A stretch of 64,000 nucleotides of DNA from Riptortus pedestris. Its lineage: Eukaryota; Arthropoda; Insecta; Hemiptera; Alydidae. The stretch covers positions 58,059,501 to 58,123,500 of the forward strand of contig CM032232.1 in NCBI GenBank assembly GCA_019009955.1, given 5' to 3'. The notes beneath the pieces were generated by a model. The model was given only the letters and a program-made list of their open reading frames with translations, was not told the DNA's origin and did no database searches. The position numbers and the translations under genes are program-made. How positions within the stretch are numbered: the stretch's first letter is position 1; each line of letters begins with the position of its first letter. Positions 10,211 through 21,291 of this stretch are shown piece by piece.

Positions 10211-10900
10211 AGTCCGTAACGCAAAGGCTGCGCAAACTTCCCACATGTTGGAATGGCACTCTGGTAACTCATCTCAAAATCTATTCTCTATGAGTAGAAG
10301 AGGGGTTTACTGACCTCTGAAATAAATAAGATGCATATAACTGGCTTAATACCCCAGATATGAAAAAAATATTATAATGCAACATTTATAGTGAATTAAA
10401 TTTCCAACTAGATTGGTTGCATAACATTTTTTGATCCGACTCTTAGTAACAGAGATATTTTGAGTTTTCCATCCTCTTCCTGGTCCTAGAACAGCCATTA
10501 GAGTTGTGTAAAGCCGTCAAATATCGTTTATGCGAATGATCAAACATTTTCTAGTAATAAAAGTGAAACCTTAATTGATTTTACGCTTCGCATAACATAT
10601 TTTCATGTATCTCAACCATTAATGATCTTTTGAAAACAATATTCTGTATTTAACCTTAGAATAGGTATATGTATAACCTTAGAGAAGGTGTGAAATGAGT
10701 AGAAGTGGGAATTTTATGAAGGTTTAAAAAAAGATATCAAATAACTCTTTTAATATTGCAGATTTGAAAAGTTATTATAGAACAACATTTATAGAAACCC
10801 TAATTTGCAACAAGATTGGTCATACACAATTTTTCAATCCACCACATACTAATTGAGATATGTCGAATTTTTGATATCAACCCTCTAGTATCCCTTGATA
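10211..10900 (-). mobile_element. HNE long-type copy, left end lost
   Basis: Starts AGTCCGTAACGCAAAGGCTG (right terminus in reverse) and contains two successive copies of the GGTTTACTGA / TTAATATT / GATCCGAC module, the internal duplication typical of the long type. It ends after a TCTAGTATCCC stretch; the palindromic left end is absent. Confidence 0.75.
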
Positions 10901-10993
10901 CGTCCTTGTACGAACTTGAGGAAGTTTAGTAATCGCAAAAGATTTCGATTTAAAGATTCCAAAGGAATTGTTCGTTTGGAACCTTACATAATC

Positions 10994-11316
10994 TTTTTAG
11001 CAGATTTCCCTTAAGAGAAATCAGCTATTGAGGTTGTACTCATGACGACATTTTCGAAATGTTTCTTCAAATGTCCATCGATCCTTATTGCAAATTAAAT
11101 TTACTATAAATATTGTTATATACATGTATTCCCTATCTTGAATATTAACCGAGATATTAGCATTTTTATGAAATCGGGGCGGATAACGGATGAGAGTGAG
11201 TTTCCTGCCAAAAGTTAGGTCGTCCGTTTTCTTAACTCTTCGGCTCTCGTGAGATTTCTCTATTGTAAAACTTCACGTGGGAAATCTGCTTAGTTTACGC
11301 AGCCCCTGCGACTTTT
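10994..11316 (+). mobile_element. HNE, internally deleted, both ends present
   Basis: Left end TTTTAGCAGATTTCCCTTAA, then GTACTCATGACGAC and ATGTCCATCGATCC, joined directly to TTATTGCAAATTAAATTTAC, so the AT tract and G-rich block are deleted. The right end is the short-type arm and GCAGCCCCTGCG. A small ~320-bp derivative. Confidence 0.85.
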
Positions 11317-11360
11317 TGACTAGTTCGGAATGGCTTTTGTACGTATATTACATAATTCAA

Positions 11361-11785
11361 AAAGTCTGTCTCGCAGGGGCTGCGTAAACTAAGCAGATTT
11401 TCCCACACTGATGATCTAATCTCAACACATATTCTCAGAAGTGGGAGGTTTTATTGAAGGCCGAAAATAAGAATAAGTTGCTTAATATTTCTTCTGGGAA
11501 AAATGCACGTTCCAACAATTGTAGAGGGTCAATATTTTAACAAGATTGGTTCAAAAAAATTTCGATCCGACTCGTAATGAATGAGATATTTTGACTTGTG
11601 GCTTATTTCGAGAGATATTTTGAATGATCAACGCCATACCAATCATCTAATCCCCCTTGTAGCTGGTCAGAGGTGCCCAATTTGGGTCATTAACAAATAT
11701 GGCCGATAGAAACGCTTAAGTATTGATAAAACGTGTCTTTTGAGTTCACCCTCAATAGCTGATGTCCCTTATGGGAAATCTGAAA
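11361..11785 (-). mobile_element. HNE, minus orientation, both ends present
   Basis: Starts AAGTCTGTCTCGCAGGGGCT and ends CTCAATAGCTGATGTCCCTT followed by GGGAAATCTG. It lies only ~45 bp from the opposite-facing copy at 10994-11316, making a right-end-to-right-end inverted dimer. Internal deletions shorten it to ~425 bp. Confidence 0.82.
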
Positions 11786-11814
11786 AAAACGTTCAACCTT
11801 AGAACGTTGAAGTT

Positions 11815-12080
11815 TCATGTTTGGGATCTTCTAAATGTCAAGTTGTTCGCCTCTCCTTTTGATTGAAATCGACCAAGGGGGAAGGCAGATTTAGAGTTGG
11901 GCGAAAATCAAAAAGTCCGAACTTCTCCATATGTACTAGAATTAAAACTTTGGTTTAAGCCTTCTTTCTGTTTTCGTGAAAAGATATTTAAATTATGTTT
12001 TATTGACATTTTTCGATCCTACGTATTGGAAAAGAGACATCGTATATCTCTTTCAAATAATTTTAAATTAAACAGCCATT
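11815..12080. repeat. dispersed family C copy
   Basis: Contains the TTTTCGATCCTACGTATTGG block followed by CTTTCAAATAATTTTAAATT. The same block, diverged, recurs near 17590-17665, 47575-47645 and 59845-59875. It shares short motifs with HNE but has its own right part. Frames of 66 codons here are shadows of the repeat. Confidence 0.45.
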
Positions 12081-13117
12081 TGGTTTATTCAATTTAAAAG
12101 GGGCTACAAGAAAGTCATGTGCCTGCCCGTTTAAATGGTCTTCCAACAAACTGCACTGTTTGCTCTCAAAATTTGCATTATCATTTTGATTCTACAAAAA
12201 TAAAATACAAATTAAACCTCGCGATTGAAAAAGTACATTATCGGCATTTTAAAAGTAAATACGCGACACTTGTCACGTGTCTGTTTTACTTCAAGAGCCA
12301 CGATATTTATTTATTGTAATGGTTATCTTTAAGTAATATCTTCTATAATGTTTTGATAAGATGCCAGAATATCTGTTGAGTTGTCAAATAAAATGACAAG
12401 TATTCTTCCCTTAAGAAAAAATAAATAAAAATAAAGAATTTGTAATTGCAATAAATGATTGCTAAATGAGCTTAATCATCTACGTCATTGATGTCACTTT
12501 TTTATACAGCTTAACTACCAAATAAACCCACACCTAATATGGGAATATGTAACGCCTCGTAATATGGGAATTTTAACTGCATTTAAATAGGCATAGAACT
12601 CACATATTATGTTAATTTGTTCTGTCTTTAAATGATTTTTAGTTTGAGTGAATATTGTTTACGATTTCTCAGATAATTAATTTTATCTACTCAAATAATG
12701 TGATTTAAGCACCGTAAGCAAGTATTTCTTGTAATACTATTTAATTAAATAAACAAAACGTTTGGTTGCGCTTCATTTAAAATTAATTCATTTGAAAGTG
12801 ATGTACGACATCTCTGTTAATCGGAACGAAAAATGTTATTGACAATTTATAGGTCTCAATATGTTATATAATAAACCAATTAATTTGAAGCATGAATACC
12901 AAATATTGTTTTCAAGAGACCTTTATCGTACGAGATATATTCAAATCTGTTCTGGTGCGCCCTCCCCGTCTTTAGTTCTTGGATTACTAAAGTTTGAGTG
13001 ATTGAGATAAAAATTATTCTGATTCAATATAAATTACAATACTATATATAGTAGATAGTTTTCAATGAAATTAATATATTATATTCAGATATATTTCAGT
13101 AATTGTTTTTATTTCAG
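12081..13117. other. AT-rich spacer
   Basis: No gene recognised. Segments near 12830-12950 (GAAAAATGTTATT, AAATATTGTTTTCAAGAGACC) are weak HNE-like remnants in plus orientation. Confidence 0.4.
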
Positions 13118-13218
13118 TGAAGAATATGTCTATCTATCTGTTTAGCTCTGAGAGGTTGGTTGACCTATTTGTTTACAATTCAGACGCTTTCCATTGGAAG
13201 GTTATTAAAACTGACTGA
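13118..13218 (+). CDS. candidate short terminal exon, unrecognised
   Basis: A pyrimidine-rich tract and ATTTCAG end at 13117. With two bases left over, 32 codons stay open to TGA at 13216-13218, including SERLVDLFVYNSDAFHWKVI. The composition is protein-like but the frame is short, and no family or partner exon is recognised. A second frame is also open here, which weakens the case. Confidence 0.12.
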
Positions 13219-13280
13219 AAGATTTCTCATTACCGTTTGCATTTATTCACTTAATAAATAGTGCAGTGTTAGTATGTAAA

Positions 13281-13348
13281 TTTCTCTATTGTAAAACTTC
13301 ACGTGGGAAATCTGCTTAATTTACGCAGCCCTTGGTGTACGGACTTTT
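13281..13348 (+). mobile_element. HNE right-end fragment, short-type arm
   Basis: TTTCTCTATTGTAAAACTTC, CACGTGGGAAATCTGCTTAA and a decayed hairpin end at GTACGGACTTTTTT. Only the terminal ~70 bp are present. Confidence 0.8.
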
Positions 13349-14168
13349 TTAGTTCGGGGTATATGGCATTGACATAGTATGTGTATTATTTATCATACAT
13401 TTAGCGACCACATAAGTGTGTGAACAATACTTTAATTAATTCAAATCCAATTTGCCAAGCTGTGTGCTGCAGCTGTGTAGCAAGGACATTACCTCGTAGG
13501 TCCTTGGAGTACCAGGACTACTAGTGAGTTGGCCACAAATAGAAGAGTCCCGGCTAACCGTAACCTCATACCTGTGCCCCATTGTCTGAGAGAGAGAGAC
13601 GTCGCCTCACAACGGTATCTCTAATGGAAAGTTACCTCTTCTTCTTTACGACCCTTTTTGTCTAGACCAGCAAAGCCATTAATGCCTTCCTTTTTTATTT
13701 TTTTTTACATGTTCAAGGCCTTCTCACTGTTTACATCTCATCTATAGGTATAGCCGACCTGTCAACGTGATTAGCCTCATGTTAAGCACACTAATACGTA
13801 AAGTAGAATAAGGTAATGTGGCATTGTAAATAAAGTTTGGTGTTGATATCTCTTGTTGCTAAAACGTTCTTTACTTTCTGGAAGACCTACGTATATGAAT
13901 GCGTGTGTGTGTATTTATTAATTTTCATGGGCATCACTTTGAGGCAATATTGCTTAGAGTATCATTTAGTTTCAATCGTAAAGTCAAATGAAACAAAAAA
14001 TAATGCTTACAAGTTTATATAAACCGATAATTTAATATAATATTGCATATTAAAATAGAAATAACCATAAATGTTTGGATTGCCTAAACAAGCATTTTAT
14101 GGATAAGTTATAATATTTAGTTTATACTATTGAACACACACAAGATTAGATTGTAGAGAAATGAATAA
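13349..14168. other. spacer, mixed composition
   Basis: A GC-richer part near 13465-13680 (with a GAGAGAGAGA tract) and an AT-rich part. Short frames only; no gene or known repeat seen. Confidence 0.45.
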
Positions 14169-14784
14169 AAGTCCGTCATGGAGGGGCTGCTTTGACTAAG
14201 CAGATTTCCCACTAGTCCTATGTATTAGCATTTATCTCAAATCGTAAAAGGTCAATGAGAACAATATTTGGTAATTAGGGTTCAAATGAAGTGCTTCATA
14301 CCAAATATGAAAATTCTCGTGTCATATTAACAATAACAGCTTATTGTTAATATGACATGAGTAGAAGTGGGGATTTACTGATGCCAAAAACTAAAAAATG
14401 CAAATGTCTTAGTTAATAATCTAGATAGTGAAAAAACATACACAACATCATTTATAGAACAGTACATTTGCAATAAGATTGGCTTTATACTATTTTTAGA
14501 TCCAAGGCATAATAACGGATATATTAAGAACTTTCGTTTCCCGTTTAAACTCCCCCTCCCACTTGTCGGTTTTCAGCCATTAACGAACATGATCTTTAAT
14601 TTTACATAAAACGTTTAAATATCAAATTTGGTGACGATGAAACTAAAATCGCTATCACTAAAGCGTTAACAGACAAATATATATAACGGACCTCATTTTC
14701 GTCACGTCTGGTTAGAATTGATGGACATTTGAAGAAATGTTTCAAAAACCGCGTCATGAGTACGACTTCAATAGCTGCTAAAAT
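14169..14784 (-). mobile_element. HNE, complete minus copy
   Basis: Right terminus GTCCGTCATGGAGGGGCTGC with ACTAAGCAGATTTCCCAC, then the GATGAGT-like/GGGGATTTACTGA module, GATCCAAGG, AACGGATATATT, the C-rich block and GTCATGAGTACGAC, ending at AATAGCTGCTAAAA where the left palindrome has been reduced. ~615 bp. Confidence 0.82.
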
Positions 14785-15237
14785 GTTGAGCGGGGAGTTT
14801 AAAGTTTCCGTAAATGTTCTTTAAGAGATTTACCACAGAATTAATTAATTGTCAGTAAGTTAAGATGTACTTATAAATGGAGTACAATTTATAGGAATCA
14901 ATCATGCCTAATGCCCACATATAACGTAAATTCCCCATATTAACGTTTTTTGAGGATTTTCTGTGGACAATAATAAGACAGGTTTACAATATGAAAGACA
15001 AGTTAAGTAATAAACTGAAATCGCTTTGCTTCTTATTAAAATGCGCTAAGAAATATCTTACAATGGAAAGACTATCACTAATATACTATTATTATTTCAT
15101 AGTCGTTTGACTTATTCATTGGGGTAACTCAAAAACATCATATTTTAATAATTAAACTATAAAACAAACCAGTAATTATATTTCATAAAAAATCGAGAGG
15201 CACTTCAAGGAGTCATAAATAATTTGATATCCTTTAT

Positions 15238-15243
15238 TTATAT

Positions 15244-15309
<66 letters not shown>
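15238..15309. repeat. (AT)n microsatellite abutting HNE
   Basis: About 35 AT units with one AAATA interruption. Unlike most AT tracts here it lies outside the HNE right end, directly against it, so an HNE may have inserted into or next to the tract. Confidence 0.9.
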
Positions 15310-15310
15310 C

Positions 15311-15990
15311 AGCCCGTCAAGTAGGGGCTGCACAAACTAAGTAGATTTCCCGTGTGTCGGAAAAGCACCTCGATCTCATCTCACTATCTAATCTCTATTT
15401 CTCCTGCAGTAAGAAATCTATTTAGACAGGAAATAAAATATAAGCTGCGGAGATATTTCGATTTTTCTGAGATATTCCACACCCTCCCGGCCCCGACTCG
15501 CTCTCTCTCTAAGCCCTCCCTTTTCCTGAACGGATTTCACCCATTACCAAATACAATCTTTAGTTTTGGATTTGAAATTTAAATGTCGAGTAGTGCATTC
15601 ATCAAATAAAAATTATTGGACTATATAATTTGTCAAACATTAAATATTTGCTTTTATCTCGCATAATAATGACAATTTGAAAACAATATTTGGTATTCAA
15701 GCTTCGAATGAGACCTTATATGACACATTCACTTATTGTTAACATGAGATGAGTGAAATTAGGGGCTTATTGAAGGCTGAAAACAAACAAAGAGCTCGCT
15801 TAATTTCGTGATAGGTAGAAATGTGTAGAACAACTATTAAGGAAAATTAAATTTGGAAAAAGACTGGTAAAGCAACACTTGTTGATCCGGCTCATAATAA
15901 AGGAGATATTTTATATTTTGGATTTTCCCTCTCTTCCCGGCCTGATTTCATTAATAAACGAATATTTTGTGTTGAATGAAATAGTTAAAT
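15311..15990 (-). mobile_element. HNE long-type copy, minus
   Basis: AGCCCGTCAAGTAGGGGCTG and GTAGATTTCCC form the right terminus. The body includes TTTGCTTTTATCTC, the TTTGGTATTCAAGCTT block, GATCCGGCTCATAATAA and a C-rich stretch. The left end is not recognisable. The 76-codon frame at 15352 is a shadow. Confidence 0.7.
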
Positions 15991-16568
15991 ATTGAGCAGT
16001 TATATATCTGCCAAAATAAATCCAACCTGAATAGGTAACTTCCCTTCAGAGAAATTATCTCGTGATTTATTTTAAGACAAGTCTGCTAAAAGTGAGTCCC
16101 CTAGACTCTAGAATTTTATATACACTCATATATTGTTCTATTTGAAGATTGGCGACTTGTATACAGTTCCAAAGGTCGACATCTTAATCCGACTGGATTT
16201 ATTCTGCCAGTTAAGGATTGTATCTATCTCCTTGTATCTTTAATCCTCTTTTATCTAGCTGTGCGCTCATTTTCTAGTCTTGTAGTGCGCTAAATTTGTC
16301 TTCTCTTATGTCTGTGATACTTTCAAGTCTTTCTCCAGTCTAATTGTAAGTAGATTTTAGTATTTAGAACCTTATATCCAAGTGTTTCAAGATAATCATT
16401 GATGTTTTTCATTAACTAGTACCCCTAGATAATGGTAGCTTATTACTTACATGTAGAAACTGAAGAAAGTATTGTTAATCGCGAAAACTTTTGGTTACAA
16501 ATGTCAACAGAATTATGACCCTACCTGAACCCATTTTGATTAGTCAGGCAACAGACGTAACTAAAAAA
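15991..16568. other. AT-rich spacer
   Basis: No gene or recognised repeat. A TCTTGTATCTTT pyrimidine-rich stretch lies near 16230. Confidence 0.45.
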
Positions 16569-17523
16569 AGTCTGTCACGCAGGAGCTGCGTAAACTAAGA
16601 AGATTTCCCACGTGCTGGTGCAATGTACTTTTGATCTGTTCTCGCCACATATTATCTATTTCTAGGTATAAAGCCGATGAGTAGAAAAGGGAGGTTACGG
16701 AAGGCTGAAAACAAGAAAGTACATATAAGTCGCTTAATGCATGTGTTAAGAAAAAATGCGTAGCATATCTCAATACTCTACAATCTGGCTCATGATAACG
16801 GAGAATTTCGAATTTTCGAATACCTTTCCCCTCTCCACCCCCACTATTCCAGGCCAAATTTCTCTCAATAACTAATATGGTCATCAGTTTTGACGAACGG
16901 TTGAATAACCAGAACGGTACAGATCAAATAAACATTTTCCAAAAATCTAAATTAAAGACGTCATCACACAAGGTATTTGAATGTATCTTACTAAGTAAAA
17001 ATTCAATGAAACCATGTTTTGTACTTTATCTTGCAATTAAGTGGTTCATGATATAACAGCTTATTGGTAATATTACATGAGTAGGAGTGGGGGTTTACTG
17101 AAGGCTGAAAACTAAAATATGGAAATATTTCGGTTAATATTCAATATAGCGAAATCATGCGAATAACAACATTTATAGAACATTGTATTTTCAATAAAAT
17201 TAGTTCTATACAATTATTCGATCCAACGCATAATAACGGAGATATTTTGAATTTTCTGAATTCCTCCCTCTAAAGCCCCCCTTTCAATTTAATTTTACGT
17301 AAAACATTTAAATATCGATTTTGGTAACGATTAAGCAGAACGCGTTAACAGACAAACACACACACACACACACACAGACACACATATATATATATAGTTT
17401 TGAACAGATCTCATTCTTGTGGTCTCCTAGGTAAGATCGATGGGCATTTGAAGGCATTTTTTGGAATTCGGGACATGAGTACAAGCTCAATTGCTGATTT
17501 CTCTTATGGGAAATATGCTAAAA
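16569..17523 (-). mobile_element. HNE, complete long-type minus copy
   Basis: Right terminus GTCTGTCACGCAGGAGCTGC with GAAGATTTCCCACGTGCTGG, two copies of the module ending in C-rich blocks (near 16828-16848 and 17265-17285), a (CA)n/(TA)n tract at 17356-17396, and the left end AATTGCTGATTTCTCTTATG...AAATATGCTAAAATT. At ~955 bp it is the best long-type reference copy. Frames inside are shadows. Confidence 0.88.
17356..17396. repeat. (CA)n and (TA)n microsatellite inside HNE
   Basis: A CA tract passes into a TA tract at the standard HNE microsatellite position, showing turnover of the repeat unit. Confidence 0.85.
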
Positions 17524-17544
17524 TTGCTGCTTGATTGGACCTTT

Positions 17545-17695
17545 TTTGTATTTAATAAAAAGGTCTATACGTTGTTGTTATATGTAATTTTTCCATCCGA
17601 TGCATTAGAAAGGACATATTTAACATAATCTAAGATTGAAATAATTTTAAACGAAATCCAACCAAATATTAATATTTATTTAATTTGATATGAGT
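17545..17695. repeat. dispersed family C copy
   Basis: TTTTTCCATCCGATGCATTAG, then GATTGAAATAATTTTAAACG, match the family C block of 12010-12075 and 47580-47650. Confidence 0.45.
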
Positions 17696-17984
17696 ATTAT
17701 TTTTTTTTTACATATTCCCTTTCAGTGGAATATTACATGTATTCTAGAATAAATGTCAAAACAATATATACAGTTTATTAACAGTAAAAACGAATTATGA
17801 AAGAAAAAAATATAAGAAAACGAAGCATGCATATTCGATTAAAAAAAATGAAAAGAACTCAAATAAAATTAAGTATATACAAATAGACGTTGCTCCTAAT
17901 CACCTTGAAGTATTTTGTATGATAATTATTAAGTGAGAAATAGAGAGTAGAATGCTCAAATTGCGTCAGAAGTTTATTACTCCT

Positions 17985-18035
17985 GCGCTTGGGAAATCCG
18001 CTTATTTCACACGGGCCTTGCGCGACGGAATTTCT
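17985..18035 (+). mobile_element. HNE right-end fragment, diverged
   Basis: GGGAAATCCGCTTATTTCAC then CCTTGCGCGACGGAATTT resembles the right terminus with several changes. Confidence 0.4.
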
Positions 18036-18371
18036 CGTTTCCCAAAAGGAGAACTCTCTCTCTTTATCACTGCTTGTCTAAAGTATGTCTCGGTTCTCGC
18101 TGCCCAGATTACAATGGCAGCTGATAAAAATATGTCCGAGACGGAATGAGGGCAGACTAGGTATTTCCTCGAATGAGTGCAACCTCTAGTTACACCATAT
18201 CTAGGTGAGATAGTTAATCATGTCATGGCCGGCTTAAAGCGAAAGTTAGAAATGTTTTCTTCTCTTTCGTCTTTAGATAATTTATTCCATTATGTAGCCG
18301 GGCTTTTTAAATAAAGAAATTGCGTGGAAAGTTCCGACCAATATTTGGAGCAGTTTAAGAGAGCAGAATAC

Positions 18372-18600
18372 TTTTTAGCAGGGGATTTACTGATCAAGCG
18401 ATATTCAAAGCATTTCCACAAATGTCCATCGACCCTACCTACAAGATGTCGAAAATCCGAACAGAATTATATATATACTTGTCTGTTACTGATTCATAAT
18501 AACGCAGATATTTTGAATTTAAGCCCCCTCCGCCGTATGGTTCTGCCTGTTAACAAACTCGATGTTTGATTTCCGTATAAAATTTTAAATATGAAGTTTA
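18372..18600 (+). mobile_element. HNE left part
   Basis: TTTTTAGCAGGGGATTTACTG, the ATGTCCATCGACCCTACC block, GTCTGTTACTG and a C-rich block end near the AAACTCGATGTTTGA motif. No right end. Confidence 0.6.
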
Positions 18601-19494
18601 GTTTGAATTTTTCGAAATTTGCGACCGAACAGACATACGATCTGTAGATAGATTGGATATGTTTATAGATATCAAGGTTTAATTTTCAAAGTAATGTTGT
18701 ATATCGGACTCGTTTACAAAGATTTGAGCCTTTTTCTAACCAAAAACTGCTAAAATATTATTGTTCATTATTACGCCACAACTCGCAAAATGATGTACCT
18801 AGTTTTCTTATTTGAATTACTTCCTATAACCATCATTATTTTAAGCATTTATCTGTAATTCGGATATTAACACAAATATATGTGTATAGAGTTCCGAAGA
18901 AAACTTCCATTTCTTCCCATTTGCCCGAAACTAATATACCACATAATATATCGAATTTAGCTTAAGTTTAAAATTTCGTTTTTGAAAGAAATGAAGAATG
19001 GAAATTAAATAAAATGCATTTATTTCTATTAATTGTTAGGATAACAGAATTGGATAAGTCAAATATTTTTGTCTTCTTTAAAACTACTAATATTATTTCA
19101 ATTAATTTCGTTACGTATTATTAAAAAGCATTTATACCTACATGATACATTCATTACAAAATTAAGTTAGATTACATGAATACAATTTATAAAAGTTGTT
19201 AATGTTATAATTATATGAAATAAATTAATTTCCTTAAGTAGCTTAATAAGACAAAATAACATGCATTTTAATTTATTGAGATGAATCGAATTTCTCTTGA
19301 ATATAAAAGTTATTGCTATCTTCTGGAATTTCATTATTAAAATATGATTTCTTGAGTTGCCCCAATGCATAAGGCTATATGTTAACCTATTATGGAAATA
19401 GCCCTATTGGTAATTAATAGAGTTTACATTGGAAGATATCTCCTAACACATTTTAATAAGAAGCAAAGTGATTTTATTTTATGACAAAACCATT
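18601..19494. other. AT-rich spacer
   Basis: No supported gene. A 67-codon minus frame at 19167-19370 is unremarkable. Confidence 0.45.
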
Positions 19495-20035
19495 CTAGGC
19501 TGCTGTCATTCCTAAAGCAGGTAAGCTAAGCCGATTTTGCAAGTCCAGATATAACACATTATTGATCTCATGTCACATTGTATTTTACACTTTAACTTAA
19601 TAATAAAATGAGTAGAAGTGGGAGTTTATTGGAGGTTGAAAATCAAAAACTACGAATACTTCGCTTAATATTCGAGCTACGCAAAAATGTATAAGTCAAC
19701 AATTGTAAAGCATCAATAGTTTAACAAGATTGGTTATTTCGATCTGACTCAAAATAACAAAGATATTATTAATTTTCGGATTCCCTGCCCTATAACCTAC
19801 CCCTATTCCTCATCCGGTTTCAGCCATCAACTAATATTATCTTTAGTCTTAAATGAAACATATTGAACAATAGACAATTAAATATTGTGTATGGTAAAAA
19901 CTAAATAAACTTTTTCGAGTTAAGAAAGCTAAAAATACAACGTACTTGCATGTACCTTAAACATTAAATATTCAATATTTGGCACCTTGGAATAAAGTGG
20001 TTCATGATATATAACAGCTTATAGCTAATGACATA
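19495..20035 (-). mobile_element. HNE long-type remnant, minus
   Basis: A decayed right end (GCAGGTAAGCTAAGCCGATT), then ATTGATCTCATGTCACAT, GGGAGTTTATTGGAGG, AACAAGATTGG and GATCTGACTC follow in order. It stops at a G-run and TG repeat at 20036-20073. A left-end piece lies at 20625-20668. Confidence 0.6.
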
Positions 20036-20073
20036 GGGGGGGGGGGCATGTGTGTGTGTGTGTGTGTGTGTGT
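20036..20073. repeat. G-run followed by (TG)n microsatellite
   Basis: About 11 G residues, then about 12 TG units. Confidence 0.85.
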
Positions 20074-20624
20074 AAACATATACATATCATAATACCCTTA
20101 CTAGCATGTATTTAATAAGAATATTTATAATTCAAATTAATAAAATAAGTAGCTGTTAACTGTGGTTATAAAATGCGCATATATAATTCGTAGAAACATT
20201 TATTGTAAGATTGTAGGCTATTAATGAAATTAATAAATCTAGATTTACCTGTCAAAATAATTGAGGACATTAGTTCCTAACAAAACATTACTAATTTTTA
20301 AAATATCTATAAGTATTGCATAAACAAATAAGTTTTATTTGGGGTGTTAATTAAAAATAAAATGAATGCCTCTTTAAATTTATGTGTTTTCATTTGAGGC
20401 CCGTGGTGTTAATATTTATTAAATATTTTAACTGTATTATATTTTTCATTAAAACTTGTAATAAATTTATATTTGTATAATAATGGCAACACTGTTGCAA
20501 TAAGAGGGAGGTAGTTATTGGTTATAATTATAAAAGCTACTAGCATTAAAAGTAGTTCCTTATCTTTGTCATTTTAGTTCAATCTTTTTTTTAAAAACCT
20601 AGTACGTGGGAGTCCTGCGCTGAA

Positions 20625-20668
20625 CACATCAATCGCTGATTTCTCTTAAGGGCAATCTGCTAAAATTT
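20625..20668 (-). mobile_element. HNE left-end fragment
   Basis: TCAATCGCTGATTTCTCTTA then GGGCAATCTGCTAAAAT is the palindromic left terminus with one arm altered. Confidence 0.65.
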
Positions 20669-20798
20669 CGTCATGTGGGTAATGCTTTTCTTTCATGTCT
20701 GTAGAAATGTTCTATCTTTAGGCAACAAGTGCGTGGATTAATTTTTTTAATGAATTATAATGACGAATTGTAGATTATTATTAGATACATAGAGTCGA

Positions 20799-21165
20799 GT
20801 ATAAATGACAAAGCTAATGGAGAGGCGCTTGGGTGCTTCCGCTGTGAGGGGGCAATCATGAATGAACGCTGGTAGTGGGGGGAGCCTGTTGCTGCTGACG
20901 TCACTCACCTACCCCCCACCACTTTCACTCTCCCCTCCCCTCCGACCCCTCGCCCATCCCCACCCCTCGCCCTCCCCTCCCCTAGGGCCGGGGGAGCGGG
21001 ATCGTTAGTCTGTGGTGTGGGGGCTCCGTGGAACGTTCTAGCCCTTCCATAACGTGCCCGGCTCAACACACACACACTACAACACTCCAAAAAGCAGCAA
21101 CAACCTTCTTCAAGAAATCATTTATTTTTTTTTTGGAGGAGACTTCGCCAACTTCGAGAGAGTTC
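20799..21165 (+). promoter_or_regulatory. putative GC-rich promoter island
   Basis: This stretch changes abruptly from AT-rich to GC-rich and CpG-containing, the only such block in the window. It has a TATAAAT box at 20800-20806, an ETS-like CTTCCGC near 20836, a perfect CRE (TGACGTCA) at 20896-20903, long C-rich and G-rich tracts at 20908-21000 and a CA repeat near 21065. An initiator-like TCAGT follows at 21164-21168 and a splice donor at 21292. The combination supports a promoter for a plus-strand gene whose coding exons lie downstream, possibly beyond this window. The 61-codon minus frame across the C-rich tract is a composition artefact. Confidence 0.6.
20896..20903. promoter_or_regulatory. 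CRE-like site TGACGTCA
   Basis: A perfect 8-bp palindromic CREB/ATF consensus within the GC-rich island. It is the only copy I noticed in such a setting. Confidence 0.6.
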
Positions 21166-21291
21166 AGTGCCGCGAGTGTATAAACCATTCGCAGCAGTTT
21201 CTACGGAAATTCGGGAAAAAAAATTAAATTTTTTGAAACGTCTTCTTCCAGTTGTGAACTGTTCCTGCCTGAGAAACTTCTTAAGCCCAGG
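21166..21291 (+). other. putative non-coding first exon (5' UTR)
   Basis: Starts at the A of TTCAGTG, a match to the arthropod initiator TCAGT, and ends at AAGCCCAGG with GTGAGT at 21292-21297, a near-consensus splice donor. No convincing ATG frame runs into the donor, so it is best read as 5' untranslated. If transcription instead begins from the TATA box near 20800, the exon would extend upstream to about 20830. No gene identity can be given because no coding exon follows in recognisable form. Confidence 0.5.

Noticed and set aside
15352..15582. 76-codon frame
   Set aside because: Falls inside an HNE right half; shadow of the repeat.
16561..16884. 107-codon minus frame as a gene
   Set aside because: Lies wholly inside an HNE copy and is not conserved as an open frame in other copies.
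20905..21090. 61-codon minus frame in the GC-rich island
   Set aside because: A proline/glycine/arginine-rich product of the C-rich tract, with no start context; the strand signals (initiator, donor) favour a plus-strand 5' UTR.
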